Below are positions 7,372 through 15,121 of a stretch of 24,653 nucleotides of DNA, piece by piece. A model generated the notes under the pieces. It worked only from the letters and a program-made list of their open reading frames with translations, was not told where the DNA came from and did no database searches. Positions within the stretch are counted from its first letter, which is position 1; the number at the start of each line of letters is the position of its first letter. The DNA is from an uncultured Actinomyces sp. GTDB lineage: Bacteria; Actinomycetota; Actinomycetes; Actinomycetales; Actinomycetaceae. The stretch covers positions 1-24,653 of the forward strand of contig CALHID010000337.1 of the NCBI GenBank assembly GCA_938030835.1. The letters run 5' to 3'. A program made the position numbers and the translations under genes.

Positions 7372-9294
7372 ATGACCATCCGCGAAGATCTACGAAATGT
7401 CGCGATTGTTGCACACGTTGACCATGGCAAGACCACCTTGGTTGATGCGATGTTGTGGCAGTCGGGTGCTTTCAACGAGCGCGATACGGTTGAGAAGACC
7501 GGCGAGCGCGTGATGGATTCGGGCGATCTTGAACGCGAAAAGGGCATTACGATTCTCGCCAAGAACACTGCTGTCCACTATCGCGGTCCCGCCGCTCAAA
7601 AGCTTGGACTCGAAGGTGGCGTGGTCATTAACGTTATTGACACCCCCGGACACGCAGACTTCGGTGGCGAAGTTGAACGAGGCCTATCCATGGTTGACGG
7701 CGTCGTTCTGCTTGTCGATTCCTCTGAAGGACCTCTCCCGCAGACCCGTTTCGTCCTTCGCAAGGCCCTTCAAGCCCAGCTTCCCGTCGTGATCGTTGTC
7801 AATAAGGTTGATCGTCCCGATGCGCGTATCGACGAGGTCGTCTCGGAAACCCAGGACCTCCTTCTTGCATTGGCTGAAGACCTCATGAGTGAAGGCGTGG
7901 ATGCCGATGTTGACTCGCTTCTGGATGTCCCCGTTGTCTACGCCTCGGCAAAGGCAGGGAAATCCTCGCTGACCAACCCCGGCGATGGCAACATCCCCAC
8001 CGAGGATCTCGAGCCTCTCTTCGAGACGATCCTTCAGCGTATTCCCGGCCCCGAATATGAGGAAGGCGCGCCCCTGCAGGCGCACGTGACAAACCTCGAC
8101 GCCTCGCCCTTCCTTGGCCGCCTCGCCCTTCTGCGTATCCACAACGGCACTCTGCGTAAGGGTGAAACCGTTGGTCTGGCTCGCCACGACGGAACGATCA
8201 AGCCTGTTCGTATCACCGAGCTTCTGCGCACCGAAGGCCTGGAGCGCCTTCCTGCTGAAACCGCTGAGCCCGGCGATATCGTTGCGGTAGCCGGTATCGA
8301 AGACATCACTATCGGTGAGTCACTGGTTGACCTCGACGATCCTCGCCCCCTGCCCTTGATCACCGTTGACGATCCCGCGATCTCGATGACGATCGGTATT
8401 AACACTTCTCCCATGGCCGGACGAGTCAAGGGCGCAAAGGTGACCGCACGCCAGGTGAAGGATCGCTTGGATCGCGAATTGATCGGTAACGTTTCTATTC
8501 GAGTCCTGCCCACCGAGCGTCCCGATGCATGGGAAGTTCAGGGACGTGGCGAACTCGCTCTGGCAATTCTTGTTGAGCAGATGCGCCGTGAAGGCTTTGA
8601 ACTCACCGTTGGTAAGCCGCAGGTTGTCACCAAGACCATCGACGGCGTGCGCAGCGAGCCCATGGAACGCATGACCATTGATATCCCCGAGGAATACCTC
8701 GGATCGGTCACTCAGCTGATGGCTCAGCGTAAGGGGCGCATGGAGACCATGGCTAACCATGGTTCGGGCTGGATCCGCTTGGAATTTGTCGTTCCCGCCC
8801 GAGGCCTGATTGGCTTCCGTACGCGTTTCCTCACCGAGACCCGCGGTACCGGTATCGCCTCGTCGATCGCCGAGGGCTATGCACCGTGGCAGGGCGCAAT
8901 TGAGCAGCGCTTGACTGGTTCGCTTGTTGCGGACCGCGCAGGCCAGGCAACTCCCTACGCGATGACGAACCTTCAAGAGCGCGGCTCCTTCATTGTTGAG
9001 CCGGGTTCGGAGGTCTATGAAGGCCAGGTTGTTGGTGAGAATCCTCGCGGTGAGGATATGGATGTCAATATCTGCCGTGAAAAGAAGCAAACCAACACCC
9101 GTAGTGCGACCGCTGATGTCTACGAGTCCTTGACGCCTTCTCGCAAACTCACCTTGGAAGAGTCCCTGGAGTTTGCGGCTAACGATGAGTGCGTTGAAGT
9201 GACTCCCGAGGCCGTGCGCGTGCGTAAGGTCGTCTTGGACGCCCAGGAGCGCTTCAAGATTGCCGCTCGCGAGCGTCGTCAGAACAAGGACTGA
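7372..9294 (+). CDS. typA: translational GTPase TypA/BipA
   Basis: A 640-residue ribosome-associated GTPase of the EF-G superfamily, involved in ribosome assembly and stress or cold adaptation. GTPase motifs are clear: G1 AHVDHGKTTL at residues 14-23, the switch-I block EKGITILAKNTA, G3 DTPGHADF and G4 NKVDR. The EF-G-like domains V and C-terminal TypA domain follow, with RGELALAILVEQMRREGFEL, PARGLIGFRTRFLTETRGTG and the TypA-specific ENPRGEDMDVNICREKKQTN. It ends in a basic tail (FKIAARERRQNKD). ATG 7372 has GGGAG four or five bases upstream. It is monocistronic as seen here. Confidence 0.97.
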   Translation: MTIREDLRNVAIVAHVDHGKTTLVDAMLWQSGAFNERDTVEKTGERVMDSGDLEREKGITILAKNTAVHYRGPAAQKLGLEGGVVINVIDTPGHADFGGEVERGLSMVDGVVLLVDSSEGPLPQTRFVLRKALQAQLPVVIVVNKVDRPDARIDEVVSETQDLLLALAEDLMSEGVDADVDSLLDVPVVYASAKAGKSSLTNPGDGNIPTEDLEPLFETILQRIPGPEYEEGAPLQAHVTNLDASPFLGRLALLRIHNGTLRKGETVGLARHDGTIKPVRITELLRTEGLERLPAETAEPGDIVAVAGIEDITIGESLVDLDDPRPLPLITVDDPAISMTIGINTSPMAGRVKGAKVTARQVKDRLDRELIGNVSIRVLPTERPDAWEVQGRGELALAILVEQMRREGFELTVGKPQVVTKTIDGVRSEPMERMTIDIPEEYLGSVTQLMAQRKGRMETMANHGSGWIRLEFVVPARGLIGFRTRFLTETRGTGIASSIAEGYAPWQGAIEQRLTGSLVADRAGQATPYAMTNLQERGSFIVEPGSEVYEGQVVGENPRGEDMDVNICREKKQTNTRSATADVYESLTPSRKLTLEESLEFAANDECVEVTPEAVRVRKVVLDAQERFKIAARERRQNKD

Positions 9295-9298
9295 GTCC

Positions 9299-9318
9299 GG
9301 CCTCGGCCCCAATAGGCC
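9299..9318. terminator. short inverted repeat after typA
   Basis: GGCCT and AGGCC form a 5-bp stem around a 10-base loop just after the typA stop and before the 3' end of the convergent small gene; TT follows. It is weak but correctly placed. Confidence 0.28.
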
Positions 9319-9341
9319 TTCGACGCCAACTGAAGCTCAGA

Positions 9342-9656
9342 TTAGATCTGCGGCGGGGGAGGGACGCGCTTCCCGGTAACCATGGTTCGTGCATCGACGC
9401 GAACCTGGCCGCGCCGGGTCTCGATGACCACGTGAGTTGGGGCGGCTTCGATGAGCGTTCCCAGCGCATCGTGAAGGCCGTCGTCTAGACGATAGCGGAC
9501 GACCACGCGAGAGCCCACCCCCAATTGCATCCATGGAAGACTAGGAATTGCGTGCGTGTCGTGTCGCGTAAAAGCTTCGGCTTGGACATGCTCCGCAGGA
9601 CTGATCTTTTCCCTATTTTCGGGGGAAGAAAGCTGGTCGTTCGCGTGGTTCTTCAT
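9342..9656 (-). CDS. stand-alone SH3-like domain protein (Rv0428c N-terminal-domain type)
   Basis: A 104-residue soluble protein. Residues 1-40 are polar and probably disordered. Residues about 43-104 form a compact beta domain: LGVGSRVVVRYRLDDG, LGTLIEAAPTHVVIETRRG, VRVDARTMVTGKRVPP. This pattern resembles the SH3-like N-terminal domain of actinobacterial GNAT acetyltransferases such as M. tuberculosis Rv0428c, but no acetyltransferase domain follows. ATG 9656 is chosen because the minus strand shows TATTAT exactly seven bases before it, a leaderless-type start. An upstream ATG at 9698 has no ribosome site and would place the gene across the ferredoxin promoter. The family assignment is from memory of the motif, and the function is unknown. 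Confidence 0.65.
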   Translation of the reverse strand: MKNHANDQLSSPENREKISPAEHVQAEAFTRHDTHAIPSLPWMQLGVGSRVVVRYRLDDGLHDALGTLIEAAPTHVVIETRRGQVRVDARTMVTGKRVPPPPQI

Positions 9657-9663
9657 GTTGGCG

Positions 9664-9669
9664 ATAATA
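9664..9669 (-). promoter_or_regulatory. -10 hexamer (TATTAT), leaderless start of the SH3-like gene
   Basis: The minus strand reads TATTAT, then seven bases, then ATG 9656, which places transcription initiation at or next to the start codon. It overlaps the candidate -10 of the divergent ferredoxin gene by two bases. Confidence 0.5.
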
Positions 9670-9673
9670 GAAT
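9668..9673 (+). promoter_or_regulatory. candidate -10 hexamer (TAGAAT) of the ferredoxin gene
   Basis: TAGAAT lies 35 bp before ATG 9709, giving a leader of roughly 30 nt that carries AAGGAGG. No convincing -35 element is seen. Confidence 0.35.
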
Positions 9674-9708
9674 GAAGTGGTTGTCCAACCCAGTCCAAGG
9701 AGGAATTA

Positions 9709-10041
9709 ATGACTTACGTCATTGCCCAGCCCTGTGTTGATGTTAAGGACCGGGCCTGCGTTGATGAGTGCCCCGTCGACTGCATTTACGAGGGCGAACG
9801 TACCCTGTACATCCACCCCGATGAGTGCGTGGACTGCGGTGCGTGCGAACCGGTCTGCCCGACCGAAGCAATCTTCTACGAGGATGACCTCCCCAGCGAA
9901 TGGTCCGATTACCTGCAGGCCAACGCAGACTTTTTCGTCGATCTGGGCAGCCCCGGTGGTGCTCAGAAGACCGGTCCTCAGCCCTTCGATGTTCCGTGGA
10001 TCAGCGAGCTTCCTCCGCAGAACGAAGATTGGGATAAGTAA
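9709..10041 (+). CDS. fdxA: 7Fe ferredoxin ([3Fe-4S][4Fe-4S])
   Basis: A 110-residue soluble electron carrier. The cysteine pattern is that of Azotobacter FdI-type seven-iron ferredoxins: C9, C17 and C50 would bind the [3Fe-4S] cluster, and C21, C40, C43 and C46 the [4Fe-4S] cluster. C25 is an extra cysteine at the position of the free Cys24 of FdI. CVDCGACEPVCP is the diagnostic run. The acidic C-terminal extension is normal for actinobacterial FdxA/FdxC. ATG 9709 has a strong AAGGAGG site. dapC begins 8 bp after the stop; this ferredoxin-dapC order is common in actinobacteria. Confidence 0.96.
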   Translation: MTYVIAQPCVDVKDRACVDECPVDCIYEGERTLYIHPDECVDCGACEPVCPTEAIFYEDDLPSEWSDYLQANADFFVDLGSPGGAQKTGPQPFDVPWISELPPQNEDWDK

Positions 10042-10049
10042 GGAAACAC

Positions 10050-11192
10050 ATGAGCGTCCTTCCGCGCCCACTCGATCTGCCCTCATTCCCTTGGGATCAG
10101 CTCACCCCTTACCGTAAACGGGCAGCTGAACATCCCGGTGGAGTGTGTGATCTGTCGATTGGAACTCCGGTTGATCCCACTCCCGCGCTCATTCAGGATG
10201 CGCTTCAAGAGCATGCGGATGCGCCGGGATATCCAACCGTGATTGGCACTCCTGAGCTTCGTCACGCGATTCTTGCGTGGGGAAAGCGGCGGAACATGGT
10301 GGACGTTGGATTGCAGGGCGTTGTGCCGTCTATCGGCTCCAAGGAAGCCGTGGCATGGCTTCCCTTCCTTCTGGGAGTGCGCCCGGGAGATACGGTTTTA
10401 TTCCCGCAGGCCTCGTATCCGACCTATGACATCAGCGCGCGTTTAGCGGGTGCAACCCCACTTCCGGTGGATCCGACAGATCCTTCGTCGTGGCCCGATG
10501 CTCAACTTGTATGGCTGAACTCGCCGGGCAACCCTGATGGCCATGTCCTCACGCTTGATGAGCTGCGTGCGGTCGTGCAGTGGGCCCGTAGCCATGACGC
10601 TGTCGTGATTTCTGATGAGTGCTACTCGGCTTTGGCGTGGGAGGAGCCTTTCGTTAGCGAGGGTGTGCCCTCACTGCTCGATGAACGAGTCTGCGATGGC
10701 GATCCTCGTTCGCTGATCGTGCTGTATTCGCTGTCCAAGCAGTCGAATTTAGCTGGTTACCGTGCGGCTTTGATATATGGGGATCCTCAGCTTCTTGCGC
10801 CTGTTATTGAAGTGCGTAAGCACTCGGGGATGATGGTTCCTGCTCCAGTGCAAGCCGCAATGCGCGTTGCGTTGGAGGATACCGAACACGTTGAGGCACA
10901 GCGTCAGGTGTATGCGCGCCGACGTGAAATCTTGATCGATGCTGTTGAACGCACTGGTCTTGAGCGCGACAAGGATTCGGCTGCGGGCCTTTACCTGTGG
11001 GTGAGGGATCCCTGTGGTGGCTTTGATTCTTGGCAGCTCGTTGATGCTTTCGCCCAACGGGGGATTGTTGTTGCTCCCGGTGATTTTTATGGCGAGGCCG
11101 GGGCGGGCTTTGTGCGCGTAGCCTTGACCGCCACCGATGAGCGCGTTGCCGAGGCCGCGAGCCGTTTGATCGCCCAGCCAATCCGAGCATGA
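10050..11192 (+). CDS. dapC: succinyldiaminopimelate transaminase (PLP class I/II aminotransferase)
   Basis: A 380-residue fold-type-I PLP enzyme. In actinobacteria the aminotransferase next to fdxA is DapC, which converts N-succinyl-2-amino-6-ketopimelate to N-succinyl-LL-diaminopimelate for lysine and peptidoglycan. Visible elements are DLSIGTPVDPTP at the N-terminus, SIGSKEAVAWLPF in the cofactor loop, LNSPGNPDG, SDECYSAL with the PLP-pyridine Asp, and SLSKQSNLAGYR with Schiff-base Lys230. The C-terminal RVALTATDERV holds the substrate-carboxylate Arg. It lies 8 bp after fdxA and is probably co-transcribed. Some homologues also act as glutamate-prephenate aminotransferases, so substrate range is open. 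Confidence 0.88.
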   Translation: MSVLPRPLDLPSFPWDQLTPYRKRAAEHPGGVCDLSIGTPVDPTPALIQDALQEHADAPGYPTVIGTPELRHAILAWGKRRNMVDVGLQGVVPSIGSKEAVAWLPFLLGVRPGDTVLFPQASYPTYDISARLAGATPLPVDPTDPSSWPDAQLVWLNSPGNPDGHVLTLDELRAVVQWARSHDAVVISDECYSALAWEEPFVSEGVPSLLDERVCDGDPRSLIVLYSLSKQSNLAGYRAALIYGDPQLLAPVIEVRKHSGMMVPAPVQAAMRVALEDTEHVEAQRQVYARRREILIDAVERTGLERDKDSAAGLYLWVRDPCGGFDSWQLVDAFAQRGIVVAPGDFYGEAGAGFVRVALTATDERVAEAASRLIAQPIRA

Positions 11193-11217
11193 CGCTTGAG
11201 CGACTTAGTGGGCGTCA
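11190..11217. terminator. inverted repeat spanning both stop codons of convergent genes
   Basis: TGACGC at 11190-11195 and GCGTCA at 11212-11217 form a perfect 6-bp stem around a 16-base loop. The left arm begins with the dapC stop and the maf stop lies in the loop. A bidirectional terminator is possible, but the long loop and the absence of a T-tract make it tentative. Confidence 0.3.
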
Positions 11218-11885
11218 GGGCCTTTTCGATCCCAAAGACTGACCCACTGCAATCCCATATCGGCCATCATGGTGCGGATTAAGGGAAGTGAGATTCCAAT
11301 GACGTTGTGGTGGTCGCCTTCAATGGCTTCGATGAAGGCTCCACCCAATCCGTCGATGGTGAAAGAACCGGCGACTTCTAAGGGCTCGCCGCTTGCTACG
11401 TAGGCTTGGGCTTCTTCATCGTTGATCGAGCCAAAGTGAATATCGGTTGAGGATGGACGCGTGTCTTCTTTCAGGATCTTCCATCCGTCCTTATCCCAGC
11501 GCATATGCGCGAGGTAGTGGCCACTCCACAAGGTTGTGTGTGCCTTGGAAAGTGCCTTTACTCGGGCAAGGGCAACCTGGGGATCGTGAGGTTTGCCCAG
11601 TAACTCCCCACCGGCCTCGAGCATGGAATCGCAGGCAACGAGTACGCACTCACCTTTGGGGAGGGCGGCCTCGTCCAGCGATAGCTTTCCCGCGCATATC
11701 TCCGAAGCTACGGCCCTTCCTTTAGCGGTCGCAAGGGCACACACTTTCTCAGCGGGGGAGGCGCTGGGGATTCGATCCAAGATTGAATCCTCGTCCACTT
11801 GGGAAACCTTGACGATCGGAGTTATCCCGGCTTCCTGGAGGATGCGCCGGCGGGCAGGAGATTGTGAGGCTAATACAAGGTGCAT
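11205..11885 (-). CDS. maf: Maf family nucleoside triphosphate pyrophosphatase
   Basis: Maf proteins hydrolyse non-canonical or modified nucleoside triphosphates to monophosphate and pyrophosphate; they have also been linked to septum inhibition. The 226-residue protein starts MHLVLASQSPARRRILQEAG, the phosphate-binding S.SPRR.ELL block. It contains VACDSMLEAGGELLGKP with the catalytic Asp, a TLWSGHY element, STDIHFGSINDEEAQAYVASGEP and the final AGSFTIDGLGGAFIEAIEGDHHNVIGISLP. All family blocks are present. ATG 11885 has no good ribosome site. It is convergent with dapC and divergent from the adenylate cyclase. Subfamily (nucleotide preference) is not resolved. Confidence 0.92.
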   Translation of the reverse strand: MHLVLASQSPARRRILQEAGITPIVKVSQVDEDSILDRIPSASPAEKVCALATAKGRAVASEICAGKLSLDEAALPKGECVLVACDSMLEAGGELLGKPHDPQVALARVKALSKAHTTLWSGHYLAHMRWDKDGWKILKEDTRPSSTDIHFGSINDEEAQAYVASGEPLEVAGSFTIDGLGGAFIEAIEGDHHNVIGISLPLIRTMMADMGLQWVSLWDRKGPDAH

Positions 11886-11923
11886 ACTATGAATTTTCCC
11901 GTGCAGGCTCGGCTTTTCTTCAC

Positions 11924-11929
11924 TACACT
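11924..11929 (+). promoter_or_regulatory. candidate -10 hexamer (TACACT) upstream of the cyclase gene
   Basis: TACACT sits 33 bp before GTG 11963 in the 65-77 bp divergent gap with maf. The overlapping minus-strand reading TAGTGT could serve maf. Just downstream GTGTG and CACAC form a small inverted repeat, which could be an operator half-site pair. No -35 element is clear for either direction. Confidence 0.3.
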
Positions 11930-11962
11930 AATGTGTGTTAGGCCACACGCGTGGAGAAAACT

Positions 11963-12985
11963 GTGAAGGAAGAAGCAGGATTGAGTCACGATTTTTCGAC
12001 TGCACACACCAATAGCTCTTCCCTCCTTGGTGGTCCGGCTACCCTCACTGTTGATGATCTTGCTCAGATGGCGCAGACCAGCAGCGAGGATGTTCGCGAA
12101 TTCTGGGTCGCAATGGGTTTCCCGTCCCCGCGTGCCGAAGAAAAGGTCTTTACGGAAAACGATGCTCGGCTTTTCGTTGAATGGTCGAAATTTATTGCTT
12201 CGGGGGCTATTGATCAGGCGACCGCGCGTTCGCTTCTCCGTGCGAATTCCCACTTAGCTGACCGTTTGGGCTTGTGGCAGGTTGAAGCGCTGGTTGAAGA
12301 CACGATGCGACGCTACGGCTTAGATGACACCGCGGCACGAATGTATGTCCTCGACCATATTCGCGAGCGCGTTGACATGTTCGATGAACTGCTGCGACAT
12401 TCGTGGCGGCGTCAGCTGGATGCCCTGCTCAAGCGGATGGACCATGAGATCGCTACGCGTGGACATGAGGGATTGCAACCGCGATTCCCGCTGAATCGAT
12501 CCCTTGGCTTTGTTGACATGGTTTCCTACACCTCATCGTCGACGATTCTGGGTGGGCGTCTGGTTGACCTTATTGGTCGTTTTGAGCAGCTTTCGCGTGA
12601 CGCTGTGACTGACGCGGGTGGCCGCGTGGTAAAGATGATCGGCGATGCGGTCATGTATATTGCCGATGATCTCGAAACGGGTCTTCGAGTAGCGGTTTCA
12701 CTTATTGAGCAGCTCGGTGCTGATGATCAGATGCTTCCTGTTCGTGCTTCCTTCGTGCGTGGCGATGTCTTTTCTCGTTCAGGCGATGTGTTTGGTCCGA
12801 CGGTTAACTTGGCCTCGCGCCTGGTGGATATCGCTCCAGTGGGCAAAATTTTGATGGATCCCACCACAGCTGCCGCGATTGCTGCGGGTAAAGCGGGGAT
12901 GGAGTACGACGTAGAAGAGTTCCCAAGCGCAACTTTGCGCGGTTTTGGAACGATTTCGCCCTATCTTCTGACCTATCGCCACTAA
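11963..12985 (+). CDS. class III adenylate cyclase with N-terminal regulatory domain (Rv1264/Rv2212 type)
   Basis: A 340-residue soluble cyclase making cAMP from ATP. Residues about 30-165 match the helical regulatory domain of mycobacterial Rv1264/Rv2212: LTVDDLAQMAQTSSEDVREF, AMGFPSP, VFTENDARLF, then long helices. In Rv1264 this region is an autoinhibitory pH sensor. The catalytic domain (about 178-335) carries all key residues: metal-binding D185 (FVDMV) and D228 (MIGDAVM), adenine-selecting K224 and D275 (SGDVFGP), and transition-state N282 and R286 (VNLASR). It should be active as a homodimer. GTG 11963 has GGAG six bases upstream; GTG 11951, adding four residues, is the alternative. 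Maf lies divergently. Confidence 0.88.
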   Translation: MKEEAGLSHDFSTAHTNSSSLLGGPATLTVDDLAQMAQTSSEDVREFWVAMGFPSPRAEEKVFTENDARLFVEWSKFIASGAIDQATARSLLRANSHLADRLGLWQVEALVEDTMRRYGLDDTAARMYVLDHIRERVDMFDELLRHSWRRQLDALLKRMDHEIATRGHEGLQPRFPLNRSLGFVDMVSYTSSSTILGGRLVDLIGRFEQLSRDAVTDAGGRVVKMIGDAVMYIADDLETGLRVAVSLIEQLGADDQMLPVRASFVRGDVFSRSGDVFGPTVNLASRLVDIAPVGKILMDPTTAAAIAAGKAGMEYDVEEFPSATLRGFGTISPYLLTYRH

Positions 12986-13066
12986 AAGACTGTCTGCTTT
13001 TTTACCAGATCTTGTGATTTCATCCCATTTAGGTCAAGAAATGTACAAGAGATCCCTGAAATCCGG

Positions 13067-13072
13067 TATGCT
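13067..13072 (+). promoter_or_regulatory. -10 hexamer (TATGCT), leaderless start of the response-regulator gene
   Basis: TATGCT is followed by six bases and then GTG 13079, so transcription would begin at the start codon. A weak TACAAG lies 17 bp upstream as a possible -35. No ribosome site precedes the GTG. Confidence 0.5.
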
Positions 13073-13078
13073 GTTTCC

Positions 13079-13759
13079 GTGACTACAGTGCTTCTCGTTG
13101 AAGATGATCCGGCTATCGCTGGCCCGCTCACCCGCGCCCTCGCACGCGAAACCTACGATGTGCGCGCGCATGACCACGGCCGGAGCGCACTCGAAGATCT
13201 TGAGGGTGTTGACCTGGTTGTTCTTGACCTAGGTCTTCCCGACATGGACGGTCTGGATGTCGCAAGGGAAATTCGTTCCTCTGGCTCTTCCGTGCCGATT
13301 CTTATCCTTACTGCACGTGCCGATGAAGTCGACATGGTTGTTGGCCTTGACGCTGGTGCAGATGATTACGTGACCAAGCCTTTCCGCTTGGCAGAGCTCC
13401 TTGCGCGCGTTCGCGCACTACTGCGACGTGGTGGCGGCGAGGTCGCAGACGGCGATCTTGTCGTTCAGGACGTCCGTATCGATGTGGCCGCACACCGTGC
13501 TTACGTTGCTGGAAAAGAGCTCTCGCTGACAGCAAAGGAGTTTGAACTCCTGCGCGTTCTGGTTCGCGAGGCGGGAAATGTTGTTCCGCGCGACACCCTG
13601 ATGCGTGAAGTTTGGGGAAATGGTCTGAGCGGTTCGACAAAGACACTAGACATGCATGTGTCCTGGCTTCGCCGCAAGCTTGGTGATGATGCAACATCTC
13701 CGCGCTATATCACCACTGTTCGCGGAATGGGTTTCCGCTTTGAGAAGCCAACTGCCTAA
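13079..13759 (+). CDS. OmpR/PhoB-family two-component response regulator
   Basis: A 226-residue DNA-binding regulator. The receiver domain (1-118) has the acidic pocket E8-D9-D10, phospho-acceptor D50 in VVLDLGLPDMDG, T78 in LILTARAD and K100 in DYVTKPF. The C-terminal winged-helix domain (about 128-223) shows LSLTAKEFELLRVLVREAGNV, the recognition-helix region TLDMHVSWLRRKLGDD and the closing wing ITTVRGMGFRFE. The cognate kinase follows 17 bp later on the same strand. The GTG start lacks a ribosome site and has TATGCT six bases upstream. The regulon is unknown; neighbouring galE and envelope genes are a reasonable guess only. Confidence 0.93.
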   Translation: MTTVLLVEDDPAIAGPLTRALARETYDVRAHDHGRSALEDLEGVDLVVLDLGLPDMDGLDVAREIRSSGSSVPILILTARADEVDMVVGLDAGADDYVTKPFRLAELLARVRALLRRGGGEVADGDLVVQDVRIDVAAHRAYVAGKELSLTAKEFELLRVLVREAGNVVPRDTLMREVWGNGLSGSTKTLDMHVSWLRRKLGDDATSPRYITTVRGMGFRFEKPTA

Positions 13760-13776
13760 ATCTCTGAAGGTCTGTC

Positions 13777-15102
13777 ATGCGTAGACGTGCTGCGCGAATG
13801 ATTTTGACCGCGGTTGCGGTTGTCGCACTGATTTTCGGTATCCCCGCGGCCGTGGCATCTTCCTTGATTGTTTGGAATACGCAAACGGCTTCGCTGGATA
13901 CCCGAGCGCAGACAGTTCAAACCAATCTTGATCGACGTCTACGCACTTCAACCCTCTCTGACGGCTATGCGCGGATGTGGGCGCAGACCCTTGTGGCCAA
14001 CGGGGAGCCGGCCTACGTTGAAATTATGATTCCCCAGAACCCGCAGCCCATCACTTTGGGGGAGAAGCTTCGCGGCATCACTATCACTCGCACTGCCTCA
14101 TCACCGGATGGCGTCAAAGTGACGGTAATGATTTCAGCGCGTAACGCGATTCGAAGTATCGTTCGCGTTTCAGGTCTTTTCCTTTTAGGAATTCTTGTTT
14201 CTCTGGCTGTTGGTTGGGCCCTTGCAGCGCGTTTTTCGCGGCGTCTCTCGGCACCTCTGATCTATCTTTCGGCTCAAGCGGAACAAATTGGTTCCGGTCA
14301 GGTCCGAGCGCGTGTCAAGCCTTCAGGTATTGAAGAAATCGATCTTGTTCAAGAAGAACTTCAGCGTACGGGCGAGAAGATGGCACGCCGTTTGGCAGCC
14401 GAACGACAGCTGGCCGCCGATGCCTCGCATCAGCTTCGCACTCCTTTGACAGCGCTTTCCATGCGCCTGGAAGAAATTGAAATGATTTCGACCGAAGAAG
14501 AAGTACAGGAAGAAGCACGTTCATGCCTAGAACAGGTTGAACGGTTGACAACAGTAGTCACCGAGCTGCTGGATACGAATAAGCGTCAGGCCTCTGCAAC
14601 TGAAGCCATCGATGTTCTGGAAGTCTTCAACACCCAGCGTGAAGAATGGGAAGAAGCCTTCGAAAAAGCCGATCGCGTCTTACGTTTCACAGATGAGGCA
14701 GATATGCCGATTCTTGCTGATGAGGCGAAGATTGCGCAGGTGCTTGCAACCTTGATCGAAAATTCCTTGCGCTATGGTGCTGGTACGACCTGGGTACACG
14801 CGCGCAATAGTGTTAATAGTCGAGGCGTTATCATCGAGGTCTCTGATGAAGGCGAAGGCGTTGATGCTGAATTGGCCCCCTATATTTTTGAAAATGGGGT
14901 GTCGGGTCACGGCTCCAGTGGAATTGGTCTGGCATTGGCGAAGGACCTCATTGAAACGATGGGTGGCCGCATTGAGCTTTCTCAGGCGGTTCCACCAGTT
15001 TTCACTCTCTCTTTGGCAGCGATTCCCGCTAGCTATGACCCGGGGCGCGTGATGCCAGAGGGCGCGCTAGTCTCGATGGGTCGGCGCTCACGACGCTTTT
15101 AA
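13777..15102 (+). CDS. two-component sensor histidine kinase
   Basis: A 441-residue membrane kinase that phosphorylates the preceding regulator. Helix 1 is about residues 8-33, a roughly 95-residue extracytoplasmic loop follows, and helix 2 is about 131-152 (FLLGILVSLAVGWALAARF). A HAMP segment leads to the H-box ASHQLRTPLTALSMRL with phospho-acceptor H218. The ATPase domain has the N-box LIENSLRYG, G1 DEGEGVD and G2 GSSGIGLALAKDLIE. The sensor loop is small and gives no ligand clue. ATG 13777 has GAAGG six bases upstream. It lies in one operon with the regulator and is followed by galE with its own probable promoter. Confidence 0.93.
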   Translation: MRRRAARMILTAVAVVALIFGIPAAVASSLIVWNTQTASLDTRAQTVQTNLDRRLRTSTLSDGYARMWAQTLVANGEPAYVEIMIPQNPQPITLGEKLRGITITRTASSPDGVKVTVMISARNAIRSIVRVSGLFLLGILVSLAVGWALAARFSRRLSAPLIYLSAQAEQIGSGQVRARVKPSGIEEIDLVQEELQRTGEKMARRLAAERQLAADASHQLRTPLTALSMRLEEIEMISTEEEVQEEARSCLEQVERLTTVVTELLDTNKRQASATEAIDVLEVFNTQREEWEEAFEKADRVLRFTDEADMPILADEAKIAQVLATLIENSLRYGAGTTWVHARNSVNSRGVIIEVSDEGEGVDAELAPYIFENGVSGHGSSGIGLALAKDLIETMGGRIELSQAVPPVFTLSLAAIPASYDPGRVMPEGALVSMGRRSRRF

Positions 15103-15108
15103 TTGCCG

Positions 15109-15114
15109 TACACT
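15109..15114 (+). promoter_or_regulatory. -10 hexamer (TACACT), leaderless start of galE
   Basis: TACACT lies in the 19-bp gap after the kinase stop, followed by seven bases (GAATTCC) and ATG 15122. No ribosome site fits in that gap, which supports a leaderless transcript. The -35 element is not obvious. Confidence 0.5.
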
Positions 15115-15121
15115 GAATTCC

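Noticed and set aside
8320..9312. 330-codon leftward open frame
   Set aside because: It is antisense to typA and exists because of the codon bias of that gene; it has no ribosome site or family motif.
12986..13066. T-rich stretch after the cyclase gene as a terminator
   Set aside because: CTTTTTT is present, but only an A/T-rich five-base stem (AAAAG/CTTTT) can be drawn, too weak to call.
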